Of a stretch of 64,000 nt of DNA, positions 42,528-55,800 are shown piece by piece. The stretch lies in the NCBI GenBank assembly GCA_024220505.1, contig JAKZZE010000005.1, forward strand, positions 62,001-126,000, read 5' to 3'. The stretch comes from Rhizopus arrhizus (Eukaryota; Mucoromycota; Mucoromycetes; Mucorales; Rhizopodaceae). The stretch's first letter is position 1; the number at the start of each line of letters is the position of its first letter. The notes under the pieces are model-generated. The model was not told where the DNA came from and searched no databases. It worked only from the letters and a program-made list of their open reading frames with translations. Made by a program: the position numbers and the translations under genes.

Positions 42528-45500
42528 TTAATGCCATTGTCTAAGAGAAGATGAATCCACAGAAGAGGATGCAGCAGACGCTGCTGCTGCACAATCTGCA
42601 GCACGCGAACAGTTGTATCTTACTGAACAATTAGTTATATTCTTCATCTTATGATCGTTTTTCACTTTGGCTTTTCTTTTTTTCTCTCGGCAACATGCAT
42701 CACCATTTTTTTTCTTGTTGACTCCACCACAGCAACCATCTTTGCCTTGTGTTTCTGGGGAACATTCGCAGTCTTCCTGCTGCTCTTGGATTTGTTCCTC
42801 TTCTTGTATTCGCTTTTGTTTGTTGATCTCTTTCTCTGTTAAACTTAGCTTATTGTCAATGTAAACGAGTTTGATAAAGTTGCCATAATCACAGGCTAAA
42901 CCACGCCCATCTAAAGGAATCACATGTCGTACAATAGAGAAAGGTAAATTCTCGGCGGCTTCATCTTCATCATGATCTACAGAGTCATCCTCATCTGCAA
43001 CACAGATACGTCTATATCTGAGAGGAGCCTCCGCCAAAGTTCCAGCAGTAGTAAACTGTGCTGCTGCTGCTGTTGTTGTTGATCTAAACAGACTTAAAAA
43101 TGAAGTAGACGCATCTTCCTTCGGTGGGATAGTGTCCTCTGATATATCCAAACTAAATGTCTCAATAGGAATCTTGGCATTATTATCATCTGTAGGATCA
43201 TAGTATTGAAGAGGGGCAAACCAGGCCTCCCATTCCATCTTGCGTGCTCGCCGTCTTCGTACACCGGCCAAAACTTTATCGCAAAAGACCAAACCATGAC
43301 CTCCAAGCTGATCAATTTTACCAAGAAAAGTAGGTGAAAGCTCAATATGTGCAACACCTCCAAGTTGTTCAATATCTACAAGTGCAGACAAATGATGATT
43401 ATCGTTTGTTGACTTTTTTATAGATGAATTATATCGAATAGAGACTCTCTTAGGTCGAGAAGGCGATCTTCGTCGTCGAGTGGTAGACTCGCTTCCTTCA
43501 TCCGGTTTGTGATGTTTATACTGCTTTCTGTGATAATCACGTGTACATAGTGTACATGATCCTTCATGACCGCTACCTTCTGATCGTTCTAACCGCCAGG
43601 CATGTACTTTATTGTCTGCTGCGCTTGAAGCCACCAAAAATCCATTGCCAAAGCAAGTATCACATCCTCGACACAGTCCTGGACCATTCTCAACTTCGCA
43701 GTACCGTGTTACAACGACCTGATGAATTGCTCCTCGATGATTATGCTTGTCAGCGATAGACGACTCCGGATGGTGACTGCCAATTACACTCTCTGTATCT
43801 GACAGACGATCATTGAAGTTTGAAAAGTGACGAATAGGTCCACCTAACTCCTTATTGTTGCTGTTATGATGTTGCTGTTGCGCTTTACCAGAAGAGAGCG
43901 TACAGAGAGATTGACCTGTTTCAAAGTTCCACACCTTGACAGTGCCATCCAAGGATCCGGAAACCAAGATGCCCATGCCACCTACAGGTATCTCAGCGGC
44001 AATAGACGTAATCGGACTATGTTGATCAACTGTGTAGGTCAGAGTCCACTGGCTCATCGTCTTCTGCATTCGACGTTCCCAGCATTTGATTGTTCCATCC
44101 TTTGAAGCCGTAAAGACCCAGGTAACACCTAATTTACGGTGAGGGGCCTTGGCGTCTATCACATGCACCTGAGTAATATCCCGTGTGTGACCTGTCTTGA
44201 TTGTTTGAAAGCATTCACCAGAGAGTATGTCCCATTCTCGAATTAGGCCGCTTTTGTGAATAGACAAAATGCAATTTTGAGATATGTTTGTCTCTGATTG
44301 ACAGCGAGCTGCTGCTTCCGCGATTGAAGGATCACAATATTCAGGAATAGCACCTATAAACTGAATATCTGTAATACGATCACCACTACGATGTTTAGTC
44401 TGTTGCTGTTGAAGTTGATACTGCTGCTGATGTTTTGTCTCTGTTATGTGAAATCGGTTGCGTATTGTTTGCGATGATAACTCCTCCGTCTGTATTTGAA
44501 TGTGATGATCTAGGTCCATCTCACTTATCAATTTTCCTTCTGCAAGATCCCAAATACGAATAGTATGATCATCAAACCCAGCTGCGATCCATCTATTACC
44601 CTGATCCACCTTGGCACAAATTGGTTTAGAGTTTGTGCTTTTTGATACCAAGATGGGCTGGTGTCTTCTTCTCGATCGCTTACTGTAAGCTGGATTCCAA
44701 GAAGCGCGTAAAATTCCATCTTGAGAATGTGTTTTATCTAATCTTGCCATCCATTTAGCCTTTTCAGCATCCCAAAGGACTAAGCGGCCATCTTGACCAC
44801 ATGAAACAAGACTTCCTTTAGCATTTGAGTTTAAATTTTGAATATCAGCGACATGTTGATGACTCAACGTTTGGACACGCACACTCTCAACATGAGCTTG
44901 TTTTTGATTGAAGATAGCCTGTGTTGTGATAGCCCCTCGGTGTAGTCCATCGGCATCGTAATCGCGTTTGCTGTTGCTATCCTTGACATAGACCTTGTAG
45001 AGTTCGTGAATGGATCGAATAAAGTTCAAAATAGCCAAGACAGATTTATTAAACGTACGGACAAGTAAAGGTAGCAACCATTGATCTCGCCATTTGGGTG
45101 TCATCCAAGTAATGATACCAATGAGACATAGCCAGAGTATAAGCGCAGGTATGTTTATGCCTAATAAAAAGACAACAATACGCTGAATGATAGAATAGAT
45201 AAAGAGACGAAAGAGCGAAGGCGGTACTTTGGACTTATAGTGAATGGTAAGTGATTTTGAGAGATAATAACTTCGTACTTTGTCTACATAGGTTTGAACG
45301 TCTTGTGGAGCATTAGAGTCGTAAATAAACAAAGAAGGTGGATCCACCTCAATCCAGACTGATTCCTTTTCTGGATTGACAATTGACCAGAACTGATTAG
45401 ATAGTTGATATACATCAGATTGATAGTCAGGTATGTATGCTTTAGTTATATTCATTGTAGTAAATGGTGATGACATTCTTTTCATTGTATGAATTTGTTT

Positions 45501-45559
45501 TTCCCTTTTTGTAAATAAAGAAAGCCCAAGTACAATAAAGCACAACTATGTATAGAGTA

Positions 45560-45614
<55 letters not shown>

Positions 45615-47227
45615 ACTGTTATTTCTTATTACCATTAAAGCGTTATATACTCGGTGTGTTTTGAAATCTTTACATTCAGCACAAGATTTGGAATCTTCTT
45701 TATTCGCTGTATCTTGTACAGGGCAAAAATCCGGGGATTGCTGGATAATATCTGGATCATAATTGGCTATTTCATGTAATCTCTTTGACATTTGTCTATC
45801 GTCCAAATCTACTAACTTATAACGAGAACTTTTTAGTTTACAGTTGCTTTAACATCATGAGTATGAATTTACTTCTACGCGTTTAATATCTATCGACAAT
45901 ACAGCGATAACAAATGTCATTTCTAATAAATAATCGACTATGAGTGCTACTTTAACAAACAAACAAAACTGTTTAATCATCGGTATATTCATTGCAGTGC
46001 CAACGCTAAGTATCATAAGTTCTGCTAATAAAGTTGCTGTCATTGGTATTCCAACACTTTTAAGTCCTAAGTTGGTTGTCAATTTCTTTTTTGTGTAAAA
46101 ATCATTAAATGTATGTATACAGACCTCTGCTTATCTTTTCCTTAACAATCATATCACATCCAGCATCCAAGACTGCATTTGTGAGCAAAAAAACATTTTC
46201 CAAGCAAGCAATATTCACTGTCAATAATAACAAAGGCCAAGATACGTCATTTAATGTGATCCCGAGTTTATCAAAAATGCCCCAAGTTGTGGTAAAACAA
46301 GCAATAGATAAAAAGACAGCAGCCAATCCAAATGTATACCCAGATTTAATAAGATTTGACCTACTAAATGCGGTGGATACAAAGTAAAAAATGATAATGT
46401 AAGCGATGATGAGTAATTGTACTCTAGAAGGTACATCATAGGGAAACAATTTAAACTAAAAAGTGTATTCAATAAAAAGAATATGTTTTTACATTCAAAA
46501 ATTTTGTCATATTTACCTTATACTGGAGTATGTATGAGGGTGTATCTAAGGTATTGTAATACCAATGAGATTTTCTCCAGGGTTCCTGCTGAACGTGGAC
46601 CATATCAAACTCTTGCTGAATTTTTTCGATAATGTTATTCCAAATGATAAAAGTGTCTGGTTGTCGTTTTAATATAAATGATAATAGAATAGCATCTGCT
46701 TTTAGATAGTCTCCTTGTTGATTAAAACTAATATTGGCATAAATTGAAAAGGGGTGTGATTCATATTTTTGAACATTGGTATAGCTACTGTGCTTCTTCC
46801 AGTCTTGCTCATCTTTAAATAAAGGTGGTGCTTGAACAAGACATTGATCGTCTTGTTGGTGGCAAATTTGGAATAGGGCCTCACTAGCTATTATATTTGT
46901 GTATATTTCATGAGCTTGTTGAACAAGATCAAATGTGATGGGTCTATCAATATGAGAAAGTCGAATCTGTTGAATGTTGTAATTGAATGAAGCAGTTGAG
47001 TTGTCAAATTGAACATGAGGTGAACTCTGCCAACATTGACCATCGAGTGATGCAAGGTGAATAGAAGGTAATGAGAATTGTCTTTTGATAACAGGTAATG
47101 AAAAATAGGATATAAAAGAAAACGAAAGTAAAAGTAATAAATTAGTTCTAGAAGCAATAAGTTGGCCATAGCGATAATAGTGCTCAGACAATTTCTGAGA
47201 GCACCTTTGAACCACCCTTATTGGCAT
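42528..47227 (-). CDS. SCAP: SCAP, SREBP cleavage-activating protein
   Basis: Five exons on the minus strand (47227-46517, 46455-46125, 46066-45873, 45815-45633, 45545-42528) give 1478 residues with all phases agreeing. SCAP escorts the SREBP transcription factor from ER to Golgi when sterols are low. Seen: an N-terminal membrane segment (LLLLLSFSFISYF), a lumenal loop, and a sterol-sensing domain in exons 2-4 (IIAYIIIFYFVSTAFSRS, FGLAAVFLSIACFTTTWGIF, ENVFLLTNAVLD, ATLLAELMILSVG). More membrane segments follow in exon 5, and then WD40 repeats (DGRLVLWDAEKAKWMA, DDHTIRIWDLAEGK, DGTIKCWE, DGTVKVWNFETGQ). An unusually polar C-terminal part has Cys-rich patches. SREBP itself is not in the window. 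The sterol-sensing plus WD40 pairing is diagnostic. Confidence 0.93.
45562..45613. repeat. 52-base homopolymer in a SCAP intron
   Basis: The plus strand has 52 T in a row. On the SCAP sense strand this is poly-A within the 87-bp fourth intron (45546-45632), leaving only about 35 bases for splice signals. Confidence 0.95.
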
Positions 47228-48377
47228 TTTCTTTTCAAGAAATTGAAAAAGAAAAACAGAAGAAAAAAAAAATTGACTTTTCTTTTTATAAAAAATCGCC
47301 GCCTTTTTCTTTTTTTGTTCTGACTAGACTTTGTCCCTTGATTCAATATGTGTTACTTTTTTGCTATGCTTACGACTTTATATTAATATTTTATGTTAAA
47401 CTATATTTTTGCACATAAAATTATTTTTATTGTAACCAAGTATGATTGGTTGATGAATAGCATTCATGAAACGAATCCAACCATGACAAATATGCCTGCT
47501 ATTTTTATATCTCAGTTGTATGCAAATTACTATTATTACTCAAGCACATACTCTTAAATCCAAATATCTCTATGTTCGTGCTACTTTCGGAATCAATGTA
47601 AAACGTGTATTTAACATATGCACATGTGAAATGAATAATGCAGGTATATCCTATCAGTTTCAATTTCAGTTCCCATTGGTCATCATTATTTAAAAATAGC
47701 TTGCACAAAAGAGGATAAGTTTACATAATACTTGTAACCATACTTTCCACATTAGTCTACAATATTTCTTTTATATTTATAAAATCTCTTTTAGGCATTA
47801 CTCAATTAAATTATGAAAAGTATCAAAAAGAAAGAATAGGACAAATATTATTGGGTCCCAAGTAAAGTTTCTTTGCGGAATGCCAACTAAATATAAAAAG
47901 ACTGAAGGAAGGCTACACCAGTTTTGAATTGAATGGGAAAAAAAGAAATTGAAGTGCGTGTCAAGGGTGCAAATGTAAATAATTTAAATACACAGTTGCA
48001 TTGAGATGATATCAAAGTAATATGCTCATTATTATAGTTGAACTGTGTATACGTATATATATTTTTAATAAAAGGCTGATGCTTTTTCTTTTTCTTGGTT
48101 ACATTAGAATCTTTGGCTGATGAAATACTCCAACCAACAATGTCATAGAAAGAAACATCAAAAGAAATGTCAAATATAGCATTTAAACAAGATAAATTAT
48201 TTAAATATACTGAATTTGTAAATACTTTTTTTTTAAAAAAAAAAAAAGAAAAAGAAAAAAGGATCATTAAGATAGTAACAAGTTCAGGGTCGTACTAATA
48301 GGCAAAGCAACTAAGCTTTTATTTCATTGAAGTCTTATTTTACTTTTTTGTCTCTTTTCCTTTCATATAATAAAAAA
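47228..48377. other. Divergent spacer, SCAP and Rab6 promoters
   Basis: No gene supported. Minus-strand frames at 47505-47708 and 47887-48267 show only low-complexity hydrophobic codons. Confidence 0.4.
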
Positions 48378-49424
<1,047 letters not shown>

Positions 49425-49872
49425 ACAACTCAATAAAGTCTTTTCTGCCTTAAATTCATAAACCGCATTATTTGTCAACCCAATAGAAAAAATTCAAGCA
49501 GTAAAATATTTCATCAATAGGTTTAATTATAGTAATACATAGCTTTTGTAATAAGCTTTCTATGCGTGTTCTTTTTTGCCTGTGAAGACTTTAAGCTTTG
49601 GAGAAAGAGGTAGAAATGCCGCTTTAATTAAAGGGAATATCCCTCTAAATCATATAAGCCACAAAAGTGACGTAATTTGCTGGAACCAAATTATATCTAC
49701 CCAAAATAACGCAACTATTTGTGAACAACTTATTCACGTCTTTTTTGTTTTATTTGGCATTTGGACTAATTTTTTATTTTAAATCTTTGGGCCTGGTAAA
49801 AACATTAAACAAAATCTTGCTCATTTCACTAATATTTTTTTATTATTATTTAATAAAGCAATAAATAATACA
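49425..49872. other. Spacer, Rab6 3' end and BRR2 promoter
   Basis: No gene supported. A 68-codon frame at 49576 begins without ATG and has no family signal. Confidence 0.4.
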
Positions 49873-52800
49873 ATGGCCGAGAATTATGCCAAAGCAAATC
49901 AATATCAATATGCTGCGACATCTAGTCTAGTTTTACAAGCCAACCGCAAAGGCTTGCCCCGTAGAGATCAAGAACCTACAGGTGAACCAGATTCACTTTG
50001 GGGAAAAATCGATCCCAAAGATTTCGGTACACGTGCTGAACGTGAAATGCCCAAGGGTATCGAAGAAAAGAAGAAAAAGGCAGCAGCCAGACAATCTGAA
50101 GAAGCACTTGAAAGAAAACGCAAAAAGAAAGAAGAAAATGCAATGAACAGAGCTTATGGCCATACATCTGTTCTTTCAGCTACTGAAGATTGGGAAGGAC
50201 TCAACTACAGACCTCGTGCAGGAACTCGCGAAGCCTATGAACTCATCTTGTCATTTGTTTACGAATATTTGGGTGATCAAGAACGCAGTATCATTCGTAG
50301 TGCAGCAGATGTTGTTTTGGAAACATTAAAAACAGACACACTCAAAGACTTTGACAAAAAGAAAGAAATTGAAAAAATTCTTTCAGCTAATATTGAATCT
50401 GAAAAATTCGCTCAACTTGTCAACTTAGGCAAGAAAATCACAGATTACTTTGCAGAAGGAGATGCTATGGATGTTGACGATAATGGCGATAAAGTAGGTG
50501 AGATTGATGCCAATTTAGGTGTTGCTGTTATTTTTGATGATGAAGACGATGATGAAGACGACCAATTTGAATTGAAGGAAGAAGATGAAGACGATTTAGA
50601 CGAAGAAGAGCAAGCTGCTGCGGCTGCTGCGGCTGCGGCTCGCCAAGCTGCGGAGCAAGAAGAAGCAACTGAATCTAGTGATGAAGAGGATGGTTTTAAA
50701 ACTGTACTACCTGGCCAGGAAAAGAAAAAGAAGGGAAAAAAGTCTGCATTCTCAACAGAACCTTCTGATGATATTTATCCTCATGATATTGACGCATTCT
50801 GGCTTCAACGTCAAATAGCTGCTCACTACCCTGATCCTCATACAGCGCAAGAAAAGACCGTTCAAGCATTTGATATTTTGGGATCAGAAACCATTGATAT
50901 TCGTGATTGTGAAAATGAATTGATGGGATTATTTGACTACGATAAATTTGATCTTGTGCGTATCCTCACCAAGAATCGTGATCTCATCTACTGGTGTACT
51001 CGTCTTGCTCGTGTAGATGGCGATGAAAAGGCTGTTCTTGAGAAAGAAATGCAAGAGAAAAATATGGGTTGGATCTTGAGAAGTCTTGGCGGTGATCGTC
51101 AGCGTCGTGGTGAAGCTCTTGAAAGAAAGGGAGTCGTTGATACTGCTATGGAAATCGATGAGGAATCCAAAGCATCTCATCGCAGCCGTGGCCAATTGCC
51201 TACAACTGTCACCATCACTCCTGGTACTACAGTTGCACCTCGCCAAATGCTTGACTTGGACTCTCTTGCGTTTGAACAAGGTGCTCACTTAATGTCTAAC
51301 AAAAAGGTAAAGCTGCCTGATGGATCTTTCAAGCGTTCCAAGAAAGGCTACGAAGAAATCCATATTCCTGCACCCAAGCCTGATCAATTTGCAGCTAATG
51401 AAAAGCTTGTTCCTATTAAAAGCATGCCTGATTGGACTCATGATGCCTTTGCTGGTGCAACCTCTCTCAATCGTATCCAAAGCAGATTATACCCTACTGC
51501 TTTTGATAGTGACGAAAATCTTCTCTTGTGTGCTCCTACTGGTGCTGGTAAAACTAATGTGGCTATGCTCACCATCTTGCATGAACTTGGCAAAAATCGT
51601 GATCCTGAGACTGGTTTGATTGATCTTGATGCTTTCAAAATTGTCTATATTTCTCCCATGAAAGCTTTGGTTGCTGAACAAGTTGGTAACTTTAGTCATC
51701 GTTTGAAGCCTTATGGTATTTCTGTTGCTGAATTAACTGGTGATCGTCAGTTAACAAAGCAACAAATTGCTGAAACTCAGATCATTGTCACCACACCTGA
51801 AAAATGGGACGTTATTACACGAAAAGCATCTGATCGCAGCTACACCGCTTTGGTAAGATTGATCATTATTGATGAAATTCATTTGCTTCATGACGATCGT
51901 GGTCCTGTTTTGGAAAGCATTGTTTCTCGTACTATTCGTAATATGGAACAAACACAAGAACTTGTTCGTCTTGTTGGTCTCTCAGCGACTTTGCCTAACT
52001 ATGCTGACGTTGCTGCCTTTTTGCGCGTGGATTTTAAAACAGGCTTATTTCACTTTGATAGTTCTTATCGTCCATGTCCCTTAAAGCAACAATTTATTGG
52101 TGTTACTGAGAAGAAAGCCATCAAACGCTTCCAAACAATGAACGAAGTTTGTTATGAAAAAGTGATTGAGCAAATTGACCAAAAGGAAGAGAATCAAGTT
52201 CTTGTTTTCGCTCATTCACGAAAAGAAACAGCAAAAACTGCCAAAACTCTCCGTGATATGGCCTTGGAAAAAGACACTATCGCTCGTTTCTTGAAGCAAG
52301 ATTCTGCCAGTCGTGAAATTTTACAGTCCGAAGCAGCTACAGTTAAGGATGCTAACCTTCAAGACCTCTTGCCTTATGGTTTTGCTATTCACCATGCTGG
52401 TATGACTCGTGCTGACCGTACATTGGTTGAAGAATTATTTGCTGATGGTCACATCAAAGTACTTGTCTCCACTGCCACACTTGCTTGGGGTGTGAATTTA
52501 CCTGCCCACGCTGTTATCATTAAGGGTACTCAAATTTATTCTCCTGAAAAAGGTCGATGGGTTGAATTATCACCTCAGGACATATTGCAAATGTTGGGTC
52601 GCGCTGGTCGTCCACAATACGATACTTACGGTGAAGGTATCATCATTACTTCTCATTCTGAACTTCAGTACTATTTGTCGCTTCTTAATACTCAACTTCC
52701 TATTGAATCACAATTCATTGCCAAGTTGGCCGACAACTTGAATGCTGAAATTGTTCTTGGAACTATCAGAAACCGTGATGAGGCTGTTCAATGGTTAGGA

Positions 52801-55800
52801 TACACTTACTTGTATGTCCGTATGCTACGTAACCCATCACTCTACAGTATCTCCTCTGATGACATTGAGGATGACCCACATTTGGAACAGAAGCGAGTTG
52901 ACCTTATTCATTCAGCTGCCAGCATCTTGGATAAATGTAACTTAATCAAGTATGACAAAAAGTCAGGTCGTTTCCAAGTAACTGAGCTTGGACGTATTGC
53001 CTCTCACTACTATGTCTCTCATCATTCTATGTCTACTTACAACCAACACCTGAGGCCCATGATGAGCGAAATTGAACTGTTCCGTGTCTTTGCGTTATCT
53101 GATGAATTTAAATATATCCCTGTACGTGAAGAAGAAAAGATGGAATTACAAAAGTTACTAGAGCGTGTTCCAGTCCCTGTCAAGGAAACTTTAGAAGAAC
53201 CAACAGCAAAGATTAATGTTTTATTGCAATCCTACATTTCTCAATTGAAATTAGATGGTTTTGCTTTGGTATCTGACATGGTGTACGTGACTCAAAGTGC
53301 TGCCCGTATCATTCGTGCCATGTTTGAAATTTGTTTAAAGCGAGGTTGGGCACAATTAACCAAGAAAGCCTTAAATCTATGTAAGATGGTTGAAAAGCGT
53401 ATGTGGCTACCCATGTCTCCTTTGCGCCAATTCAAGTCAATGCCTCAAGACATAGTTCGCCGATTGGAGCGTAAGGAGTTCCCTTGGGAACGTTACTTTG
53501 ACTTGAATCCACAAGAGCTTGGTGAACTTCTTGGCCAACCAAAGTTAGGCCGTACGCTTCATAAATATGTCCATCAATTCCCTAAACTGGATCTTCAAGC
53601 TCATGTACAGCCAGTGACCCGTTCCTTACTCAAGGTTGAACTTACAATTACTCCTGATTTCCAATGGGATGAAAAAATACATGGTATTGCTGAAGCCTTC
53701 TGGATAATGGTTGAGGATGTAGATGGTGAACATATTTTGCATCATGAATATTTCGTACTGAAGCAAAGATATGCAGAGGAAGAACACTTTGTGTCATTTA
53801 CTGTACCATTATTCGAGCCTTTGCCACCTAATTATTATGTTACTGTAGTTGCCGATCGATGGTTACATTGCGAAACGAAATTACCAGTGTCCTTCAAGCA
53901 CCTTATCTTGCCTGAAAAATATCCTCCTCATACAGAACTTCATGATCTACAGCCTTTACCTGTTAGTGCTCTTCGCAATCCTGACTATGAAAAGTTATAT
54001 GCTGGCTGGATCAATCACTTTAATCCCATCCAAACACAAGTTTTCAATGCATTGTATACTACAAATGATAATGTACTAATTGGTGCCCCTACTGGTTCAG
54101 GAAAGACGGTCTGTGCTGAATTTGCTCTTCTTCATTTGTGGAACCAAGTCTCTGATTCTCGCGCAGTCTATATTGCACCTTATCAAGAGCTTGTTGACCA
54201 ACGTGTCTCTGACTGGTCTGCCAAGTTTAGTAAACTGGGTCAAGGTAAAGAAGTAGTGGCTTTGACAGGTGAAACAAGTGCGGATTTAAAATTGCTGGAA
54301 CGTGGTGATGTTATCTGTTGTACGCCTGTCCAATGGGATGTTATTTCGCGTCGATGGAAGCAAAGAAAGAATGTGCAAAACGTGGATCTTTTTATTGCTG
54401 ATGAAGTTCATATGCTTGGAAGTAGCATGGGACCTACGTATGAAGTAATTGTATCAAGAATGAGATATATTGCTTCTCAAACACAACAGCCTATTCGTGT
54501 TGTTGCTTTGGGTACTTCTCTTGCTAATGCTCGCGATTTGGGTGAATGGATCGGCGCTACTTCTCATTCTGTCTTTAACTTCCACCCATCTGTACGTCCT
54601 GTACCTTTAGAAATCCATATTCAAAGTTACAACGTTCCCCACTTTGCTTCTCTCATGATGGCTATGGCTAAACCAACCTATATTGCTATCACTCAACATG
54701 CAGATAATAAACCTGCTATTGTGTTCGTATCATCAAGAAAACAATGCAAATTAACAGCCGTGGACTTGATCACTTATTGTATTGCTGACGATAAACCTTA
54801 TCAATTCCTACACTGTATGCCAGAAGATGTTGCATCAATCTTGGAACGTGTGCAAGACAAGTCTTTGATTGAAACGCTTCAACACGGCATTGGCTTTTAT
54901 CATGAAGCATTGTCAAAAGGAGATAAAAAGATTGTTGAACAGCTCTTTGAGTCTGGTGCCATTCAAGTTTTGATTGCCTCTCGTGATACATGTTGGTCTC
55001 TTCCTGTTCGCTCACACATGGTTATCCTCATGGGTACTCAGTATTTTGAAGGCAAAGAACATAGATATGTAGACTATCCTATTACAGATGTTTTGCAAAT
55101 GTTAGGTTCTGGCTGTCGACCTCTGGAAGATGAAACTGGCAAATGTGTTCTTATGTGTCAAGCCAACAAAAAGGAATATTACAAGAAATTCTTATATGAA
55201 GGCTTACCAATCGAGTCTCATTTAGATCAACATTTGCATGATCATTTCAATGCAGAAGTTGTGACAAAAACGATTGAAAATAAGCAAGACGCGGTTGATT
55301 ACCTTACATGGACCCTTTTATATCGTCGTATGGCGCGCAATCCAAATTACTATGGGTTACAAGGCACATCACACCGACATCTCTCTGATCATTTGTCAGA
55401 ACTTGTGGAAAGCACACTGACTGAACTTGAGGAAACTAAATGTATTACTATTGAAGATGAGATGGATATCAGCCCTCTTAACTTGGGTATGATTGCAGCC
55501 TATTACAATATCAACTACACAACTGTGGATATGTTTAGTGTCAGTCTAAAGGAAACTACTAAACTCAGAGGTCTTTTGGAAATTGTTTCATCGGCTACTG
55601 AATTTGATAATATTCCTATTCGTCACCATGAAGAAACTATTCTTCAACGTATTTATGATCGCGTACCCATCAAATTAGCATCACCCAAGTTTAACACACC
55701 AAGAATCAAAACAAACATCTTGCTGCAAGCTCACTTTTCTCGTGTTCAATTACCACCTGATCTTCAATCAGATCAAACACTCATCTTGGAACGTGTTATT

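Noticed and set aside
45546..45806. Lysine homopolymer at the end of a frame
   Set aside because: It is the translated poly-A of the fourth SCAP intron; splicing at 45632/45546 removes it and keeps the frame.
46469..46516. C-terminal end after the first SCAP exon
   Set aside because: These codons are intron 1; the GTAAAT donor at 46516 joins exon 2 in frame.
49576..49782. 68-codon frame between Rab6 and BRR2
   Set aside because: No ATG start, hydrophobic low-complexity end, no family match.
50929..51288. Minus-strand 119-codon frame in BRR2
   Set aside because: Shadow frame; BRR2 motifs are unambiguous on the plus strand.
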